A stretch of 17,840 nt of DNA from the NCBI GenBank assembly GCA_015486505.1, contig WFRP01000007.1:1-17840 (forward strand). Reading direction: 5' to 3'. Positions 13,392 to 17,840 of the stretch are shown piece by piece. Under the pieces are notes generated by a model. It saw only the letters and a list, made by a program, of their open reading frames with translations. It was not told where the DNA came from and ran no database searches. Within the stretch, counting starts at the first letter, position 1, and each line of letters opens with the position of its first letter. The stretch comes from Pseudomonadota bacterium (GTDB taxonomy: Bacteria > Desulfobacterota > Anaeroferrophillalia > Anaeroferrophillales > Tharpellaceae). Both the position numbers and the translations under genes were made by a program.

Positions 13392-14376
13392 CGATTGTCG
13401 ACATTACCCGGGCGCATTTCCGCTTGGCATTGCAGGACAAACCATGCTCCGCCGATTTGGCCGCAAGCGCTGAGCGCACCACCGCAATAATCCTTTCCGG
13501 ATCTGCGCCCCGGCGTAAGACTTTCCGCAAATCAAACTCATTATCAGAAAGCAGGCAGGCCCGCAGACGGCCGTCGGAGGTTACGCGAATCCGGTTGCAG
13601 GAAGCACAGAAATGGCGGCTCATTGCTGTAATCACGCCGATTTTCCCCAATCCATCGGGCAGGCGATAAAGCCGGGCCGGGCCGCCGAGTTCGGCCGCAA
13701 CCGGCTCAAGATCAGCAATTTCAGTTGCAATTTTTTCGAGTATCCGGGCCCCGCTCACCATATCCGCCGGATTCCAGACTGAGGCCGAACCGATCGGCAT
13801 ATATTCAATAAAACGGACATGCAGAGGATATTTACGGGTCAAAAGCGCGAAATCGATCAATTCATCATCGTTAACCCCGCGCATCACCACAACATTGATC
13901 TTGACCGGGTTAAAACCGACGGCCAGCGCCGCCTCGATACCCGCCTGCACCCGGCCGAAATAGTCGCGGCCGGTAATCTGCTTAAATCTTTCCGGATTAA
14001 GCGTATCAAGGCTGATATTCACCCGGCGCAAACCCGCCGACCACAGGGTAGCGGCCAGTTTTTCAAGCAGCACACCGTTGGTGGTCAGACTGATGTCGTT
14101 AATCCCGTCAATTTCACCAAGCCGACCGATCAATGAATCAAGATGGCGCCGCACCAGCGGTTCGCCGCCGGTCAAGCGCACTTTATCAACCCCGAGACCG
14201 ACCAGCACCTTAACCAGACGCAAAATCTCTTCATAACTTAGGATCCGGGCCCGGCTATGCGGCGCGAAGACCGGCGCGGAACAGTAGCGACAACGCAGAT
14301 TGCAACGATCGGTCACCGAAATCCTGACATAACTTACGGAGCGGTTATGACCATCCTGAAGAGCGGGTTTAAACAT
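13384..14376 (-). CDS. moaA: GTP 3',8-cyclase MoaA (radical SAM)
   Basis: This enzyme catalyses the first step of molybdenum cofactor synthesis, converting GTP to 3',8-cyclo-7,8-dihydro-GTP, with MoaC acting next. The protein has 330 residues. The N-terminal SAM-binding cluster is C25xxxC29xxC32 (TDRCNLRCRYC). The SAM motif is LTGGEPL (68-74). The C-terminal substrate-site cluster is C257xxC260 with C274 (HFCASCNRIR, RLRACL). The protein ends in the functionally important Gly-Gly (STIGG). The ATG at 14374-14376 lies 5 bp after the purA stop, with a weak GGAT ribosome-binding site inside the purA end, so translation is likely coupled to purA. It overlaps moaC by 8 bp. Confidence 0.98.
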   Translation of the reverse strand: MFKPALQDGHNRSVSYVRISVTDRCNLRCRYCSAPVFAPHSRARILSYEEILRLVKVLVGLGVDKVRLTGGEPLVRRHLDSLIGRLGEIDGINDISLTTNGVLLEKLAATLWSAGLRRVNISLDTLNPERFKQITGRDYFGRVQAGIEAALAVGFNPVKINVVVMRGVNDDELIDFALLTRKYPLHVRFIEYMPIGSASVWNPADMVSGARILEKIATEIADLEPVAAELGGPARLYRLPDGLGKIGVITAMSRHFCASCNRIRVTSDGRLRACLLSDNEFDLRKVLRRGADPERIIAVVRSALAAKSAEHGLSCNAKRKCARVMSTIGG

Positions 14377-14381
14377 AACGT

Positions 14382-15680
14382 TTATCCAAGCAACGGATTA
14401 TGACGAATCATGGTCTGCTCCCGATCCGGGCCAACCGAAACCAGCAACGCTTTGACACCGAGCTGCGCCTCAATATAAGCGATATATTTTTTCGCGTTCT
14501 CCGGCAGTTTATCGTAATCAAGGATTCCCGAAATATCTTCGTCCCAACCCGCCATCTCGGTCAAAACCGGCTCGCAGGCCGCGAGATCTGCTATCGATGA
14601 CGGGAAGAAGTCGATAACCTCGCCCCGCAGACGATAAGCGGTGCAGACTTTAATCGTTTTGAGGCCGGAAAGAACATCAAGTTTGGTCAAAGCGATACTG
14701 TTTAAGCCGTTGAGCAGCGTCGCGTAACGCAGCGCCACCAGATCAAGCCAGCCGCAGCGGCGCGGCCGCCCGGTGGTGGTGCCGACTTCACCGCCGCGCA
14801 CACTTAAATGCTTACCGATTGCGTCATCAAGCTCGACCGGAAACGGGCCGCTGCCGACCCGGGTTGTATAAGCCTTGACCACCCCGATAACTTCATCAAT
14901 ATCCGTCACTCCGATCCCGGATGAAGCGCAGGCATTGGCGGCCAAAGTCGAAGATGAAGTAACGAAGGGATAGGTGCCGTGATCAATATCAAGCAGGGTG
15001 CCCTGCGCGCCTTCAAAAAGAAGCGACGCCTTATTTTGGCGAAATTTATCGAGCTCGTAAGGGACTTTTTTGATTGCCGGGCGCACGATCGCGGCTGCGG
15101 CCTGCAATTCGGTGAAAACCTCGGCCAACGCGACCGGGGCTTCACCATAGATTTTTTCCAGGATCTGATTGTGCTGCTCCAGCAAATCTTTAAGCCGACT
15201 TTTCAACACGGCTTCCGGCTCCAGCAAATCGCCCAAACGCAGGCCCCAGCGCGCCATTTTACTTTCATAAGCCGGGCCGATACCGCGACCGGTAGTGCCG
15301 ATCTTGGCTTCTCCCCGTTTAAGCTCCCGGGCCTGATCCAGGCGCCGGTGGCTCTCCAGAATAAGATGGGCCTCGTCACTTAAAATAAGCTGCGACAAGA
15401 CATTCCGGCCGCTCTGCTGCTGAAAAAGTTCAATCTCTTCCAGAAGAATTTTAAGATCAACCACGACCCCGCTGCCGATTACGCAGGTTTTTCCGGGACG
15501 CATTATTCCCGAAGGAATCAGATGCAGGGCGTAACGCCGGCCCTCAATTACCAGGGTATGGCCCGCGTTATTACCGCCTTGAAAACGCACCACCACGTCA
15601 GCCCATTCAGTCAACAGGTCAACAATCTTACCTTTTCCCTCATCCCCCCACTGGGTTCCGATGAGAATTACATTTGCCAT
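14382..15680 (-). CDS. purA: Adenylosuccinate synthetase
   Basis: This cytosolic homodimer makes adenylosuccinate from IMP, aspartate and GTP on the way to AMP. The 432 residues are normal in length. The N-terminal P-loop-like GDEGKGK (12-18) with catalytic D13, NNAGHT with H41, GTTGRGIGPAY, FEGAQGTLLDIDHGTYPFVT (235-256 region) and the GTP-binding TKLDVLSG are present. The ATG at 15678-15680 has AAGGA about 10 nt upstream. That ribosome-binding site directly abuts the end of an inverted repeat copy (15696-15767). It heads a transcription unit with moaA, moaC and ispE; the first three genes are separated by 5 bp or overlap. Confidence 0.98.
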   Translation of the reverse strand: MANVILIGTQWGDEGKGKIVDLLTEWADVVVRFQGGNNAGHTLVIEGRRYALHLIPSGIMRPGKTCVIGSGVVVDLKILLEEIELFQQQSGRNVLSQLILSDEAHLILESHRRLDQARELKRGEAKIGTTGRGIGPAYESKMARWGLRLGDLLEPEAVLKSRLKDLLEQHNQILEKIYGEAPVALAEVFTELQAAAAIVRPAIKKVPYELDKFRQNKASLLFEGAQGTLLDIDHGTYPFVTSSSTLAANACASSGIGVTDIDEVIGVVKAYTTRVGSGPFPVELDDAIGKHLSVRGGEVGTTTGRPRRCGWLDLVALRYATLLNGLNSIALTKLDVLSGLKTIKVCTAYRLRGEVIDFFPSSIADLAACEPVLTEMAGWDEDISGILDYDKLPENAKKYIAYIEAQLGVKALLVSVGPDREQTMIRHNPLLG

Positions 15681-15695
15681 AATCGTAAAATCCTT

Positions 15696-15724
15696 AGTAT
15701 ATTACGGGTTATTTTCTGCGCCAA
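15696..15724 (-). promoter_or_regulatory. Candidate purA promoter within the repeat
   Basis: On the minus strand TTGGCG (15719-15724) is followed after 17 bp by TATACT (15696-15701), 4/6 and 5/6 matches to consensus. The same positions in other copies read TTGGTG and GGTACT, so changes GG to TA created the -10-like box only here. A caution: initiation 6-7 nt beyond the -10 would leave a leader too short to include the AAGGA site. Confidence 0.35.
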
Positions 15725-15767
15725 AAAACAAGATTTAATAGTCAGAAAATGTTCTGATAAGAGTACT
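15696..15767 (-). repeat. Dispersed hairpin repeat, copy 4 (inverted, 72-nt form)
   Basis: This is the only copy with its left foot on the minus strand: AGTACTCTTATCAG reads leftward from 15767. The long-loop form is present with AAC/AAC internal loop, ATTTTCTG/CAGAAAAT stem and the conserved TTAAATCTTG loop. The right foot has diverged (CCCGTAATATACT instead of CCTGTAAGGTACT) and ends immediately before the purA ribosome-binding site. There is no TGCGGG linker; module B is joined to its left foot instead. Confidence 0.9.
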
Positions 15768-15769
15768 AA

Positions 15770-15884
15770 TGGGCTCCCGCTCGCTTCCGAAAAACAACGA
15801 AATCGTTTCCGCAACCGCTTACGAAAAACCACCCCCGCCCCCTCCGGAAGGCGGGGGGGGGGTAAAATTTGGCTGAATAGTTAC
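15770..15884 (+). repeat. Module B repeat, copy 2; contains the probable serA terminator
   Basis: This copy is nearly identical to 141-253: the first 66 or so bases match exactly, and the last 22 also match. The GC-rich hairpin between them differs (loop GGAA instead of AAAA, GGCGGG instead of GGTGGG, 10 versus 8 terminal G). On the minus strand the C-run/GCC arm pairs with GGGCGGGGG and is followed by TGGTTTTT (15824-15862), a convincing intrinsic terminator 30-70 bp after the serA stop. It is fused to hairpin copy 4 through TACTAATGGG, so the same module joins the opposite foot compared with copy 1. Confidence 0.85.
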
Positions 15885-15893
15885 AAAATCGAT

Positions 15894-17495
15894 TTAGAGG
15901 TAAATCTCCCGCACCTCAACAATATTCGGCAGAGACATAAGGCCGGCGACCACTTTTTCAGGAATCTGGGTGTCGATCTGGACCATCGAGAGCGACATCC
16001 GGCCCACTCCTTCCCGGCCAAACTGCATCCGGCCGATGTTGATATTGTTATCCCCGAGATAACCGCCGATTGCACCGATCACCCCCGGCTTGTCGTGGGC
16101 GTCGATCACCAACAGGTGGCCTTCGGGAATGGCATCTAGTTCAAACTGGTTGACCTTGACAATCCGCGGCTCGGTTTTACCGAAAAGGGTACCGGATATG
16201 GAGAAATGTTTACCACGGCTTTTACCTTCAAGAGAGATCATCCCGGTAAAATTGCCGGCCTCTTCCGTCTTGGTCACGGCAATCGAAATCCCGCGCTCTT
16301 TAGCGATCGAGGGGGCATTAACAAAGTTTACGACATCCCCGACCATCGGCGTCATCAAACCTTTGAGCAGGGCCGTCGTAATCGGTTCGGTATCGTGTTC
16401 GGTCACATTCCCTTTATATTCAATCCTGATTTCACTCAGGCCGCCACTGTCGCTGCTGCAGAGCTGAGCATAAAAAAGCCCCATCTTCTCCGCCAGAGTC
16501 AAATAAGGCCCGGTAACTTTCAAAACCTCGGCGCTGACGCTGGGTACATTCAAAGCGTTGACAATGGTACCGTCACAAAGGTAGTCGGCAATCTGCTCGG
16601 CCACGGTCACCGCGACATTAACCTGGGCTTCATCGGTTGAGGCGCCCAGATGCGGCGTGCAGATAAAGTTGTCAAGGGTAAAAAACGGATGGTCCGCGGC
16701 CGGCGGCTCCGATTCGAAGACATCAAAAGCGGCCCCGCCCACCTTGCCATCACGCAAAGCGACAAAAAGATCATCTTCCTTGATAATCCCGCCGCGGGCG
16801 CAGTTGATAATCCGGACACTGTCCTTCATAATCGCGAAACTGTCCTTATTGATCATATGCCGGGTCTCTTTGGTCATCGGCGTATGCACGGTAATATAGT
16901 CGGCCCGCCGGAAAAGGTCATCAAGGCTAACCAGTTCGATGTCCATATTGGCGGCCTTTTCCGCGGAGATAAAAGGATCGAAAGCGATGACCTTCATTTT
17001 TAAGCCCTGAGCCCGGTCGGCAACAATCGCCCCGATATTTCCCAGGCCGACGACCCCAAGGGTTTTATTGAAAAGCTCTTTGCCCATAAAACGGCTCTTT
17101 TCCCACTTGCCGCTCTTCATTGAAGCGGTCGCCTGGGGGATATTCCGGCTTAAGGAAAGCATCATCGAGACCGTGTGCTCGGCGGTGGTAATGGTATTTC
17201 CTTTCGGGGTATTCATCACCACTATCCCCTGAGCCGTCGCCGCCGGGATATCAACATTATCAACCCCGATCCCGGCCCGGCCGACTACTTTGAGCTTTTT
17301 GGCGGCGGCAATTACCTTCGCCGTCACCTTAGTCGCGCTGCGGATTGCCAGACCGTCATAGTCGCCAATCACTTCCAGCAGTTCATCTTCAGACATGCCG
17401 ACCTTGACATCAACCTCAATATCACTGTAACCGGCAAAAACCTCAATCCCTTTCGGGGACATTTTATCGCTGACCAAAACCTTGAATTTACTCAA
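15894..17495 (-). CDS. serA: D-3-phosphoglycerate dehydrogenase, long form with ACT domain
   Basis: This first enzyme of serine synthesis oxidises 3-phosphoglycerate with NAD+. The protein has 533 residues in the type-1 (long) arrangement. The catalytic and NAD-binding 2-hydroxyacid dehydrogenase domains occupy about 1-310, with GLGNIG (150-155), R234 in NCARGG, E263 in FESEPP and H282 in CTPHLGAST. An intervening allosteric-substrate-binding domain follows (about 315-450), then a C-terminal ACT domain (about 455-530; VIDAHDKPGVIGAIGGYLG), the site of serine feedback control in relatives. The start is TTG at 17493-17495, giving the family N-terminus SKFKVLVSD, with GAGG 7 nt upstream. The stop is followed by the module B terminator. 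Between the start and the tandem repeat (17496-17550) I see no clear promoter. Confidence 0.97.
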   Translation of the reverse strand: MSKFKVLVSDKMSPKGIEVFAGYSDIEVDVKVGMSEDELLEVIGDYDGLAIRSATKVTAKVIAAAKKLKVVGRAGIGVDNVDIPAATAQGIVVMNTPKGNTITTAEHTVSMMLSLSRNIPQATASMKSGKWEKSRFMGKELFNKTLGVVGLGNIGAIVADRAQGLKMKVIAFDPFISAEKAANMDIELVSLDDLFRRADYITVHTPMTKETRHMINKDSFAIMKDSVRIINCARGGIIKEDDLFVALRDGKVGGAAFDVFESEPPAADHPFFTLDNFICTPHLGASTDEAQVNVAVTVAEQIADYLCDGTIVNALNVPSVSAEVLKVTGPYLTLAEKMGLFYAQLCSSDSGGLSEIRIEYKGNVTEHDTEPITTALLKGLMTPMVGDVVNFVNAPSIAKERGISIAVTKTEEAGNFTGMISLEGKSRGKHFSISGTLFGKTEPRIVKVNQFELDAIPEGHLLVIDAHDKPGVIGAIGGYLGDNNINIGRMQFGREGVGRMSLSMVQIDTQIPEKVVAGLMSLPNIVEVREIYL

Positions 17496-17550
17496 TTTTC
17501 TACCTCAAAATCAATATAGCATTAGTTGAATGGTAACTATTTAAGCCAAA

Positions 17551-17840
17551 TGCGGGAACAAATCCCGCAACCCAAACAGGGCTTTTCGGCCCGTACCCAG
17601 GGGCAATCCGATGGTCGCAAATAAGTACTCTTATCAGAACATTTTCTGATTATTAAATCTTGTTTTTTGGTGCAGAAAATAACCTGTAAGGTACTAATGC
17701 GGGAACAATCCCCGCAACCCAAACGGTACCTCGCGGCCCGCAAATAAGTACTCTTATCAGAACATTTTCTGATTATTAAATCTTGTTTTTTGGTGCAGAA
17801 AATAACCTGTAAGGTACTAATGCGGGAACAGATCCCGCAA
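17551..17840 (+). repeat. Tandem array of the hairpin repeat (copies 5 and 6, third unit cut by window end)
   Basis: Unit 1 is 17551-17697 (147 bp), unit 2 is 17698-17820 (123 bp), and unit 3 begins at 17821 with TGCGGGAACAGATCCCGCAA. Each unit is a TGCGGGAACA...CCCGCAACCC foot hairpin, a variable GC-rich linker, and the 72-nt hairpin (17624-17695 and 17747-17818), closing with GGTACTAA. The last 77 bases of units 1 and 2 are identical, while the linkers differ: unit 1 has an additional CGCA-bounded segment. This suggests recent tandem duplication with linker exchange or expansion. The array lies upstream of serA. A short open frame across it is a repeat artefact; no gene is seen in 17496-17840. 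Confidence 0.92.

Noticed and set aside
17537..17743. Open frame of 68 codons on the minus strand
   Set aside because: It is a translation of the repeat units; the same peptide pieces (KCSDKSTYLR) appear in frames through copies 3 and 4. There is no ribosome-binding site and no protein-like conservation.
17551..17840. CRISPR array
   Set aside because: Repeat units are 123-147 bp with related, not unique, linkers, and each contains large hairpins. No cas genes are nearby.

Overview
The window is an ordinary bacterial chromosome segment, coded almost entirely on the minus strand. It carries conserved housekeeping genes and an unusually dense family of intergenic stem-loop repeats. Two gene orders, yebC-ruvC-ruvA-ruvB and ispE-tRNA-Gln-prs-rplY-pth, are typical of Desulfobacterota (the former Deltaproteobacteria). 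A membrane pyrophosphatase with K+-dependent, Na+-type signatures and an intermediate base composition fit that assignment. I would not name a genus, and no energy-metabolism genes are present to test the placement.

Layout, left to right. 1-253: repeat mosaic. 359-949 (+): an unrecognised Ala/Pro-rich protein, followed by a strong bidirectional terminator. 1085-3386 (-): a surface-polysaccharide/c-di-GMP neighbourhood with a UDP-glucuronate 4-epimerase, a PilZ protein and a CsgD-like LuxR regulator. 3494-6340 (-): yebC-ruvC-ruvA-ruvB, a tightly packed operon for Holliday junction resolution. 6460-6581: repeat copy. 6603-8597 (-): hppA. 8709-10000 (-): rplY-pth, in which pth has no normal in-frame start codon. 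10025-10130: repeat copy. 10215-11153 (-): prs. 11194-11336: an unrelated long inverted-repeat (MITE-like) element. 11405-11479 (-): tRNA-Gln(UUG) with its own promoter. 11598-15680 (-): purA-moaA-moaC-ispE, closely spaced or overlapping; moaC carries an extra C-terminal region. 15696-15884: inverted repeat copy joined to a second repeat type that looks like the serA terminator. 15894-17495 (-): serA. 17551-17840: a tandem array of the repeat running off the window.

The genes form several small transcription units for DNA repair, translation (YebC/TACO1 factor, L25/CTC, Pth, tRNA-Gln), PRPP, AMP and serine biosynthesis, isoprenoid precursors and molybdopterin. No defence system, phage, IS transposase or CRISPR array is visible.

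The most notable signal is the repeat family. Six copies of a 58- or 72-nt hairpin lie in 17.8 kb, always between genes. They have conserved feet, a symmetric AAC/AAC internal loop, compensatory stem changes, two loop forms, and variable GC-rich linker modules that grow in tandem. One copy abuts the purA ribosome-binding site and has changes resembling a promoter -10 box. The second most useful observation is the probable one-base frameshift at the pth start.
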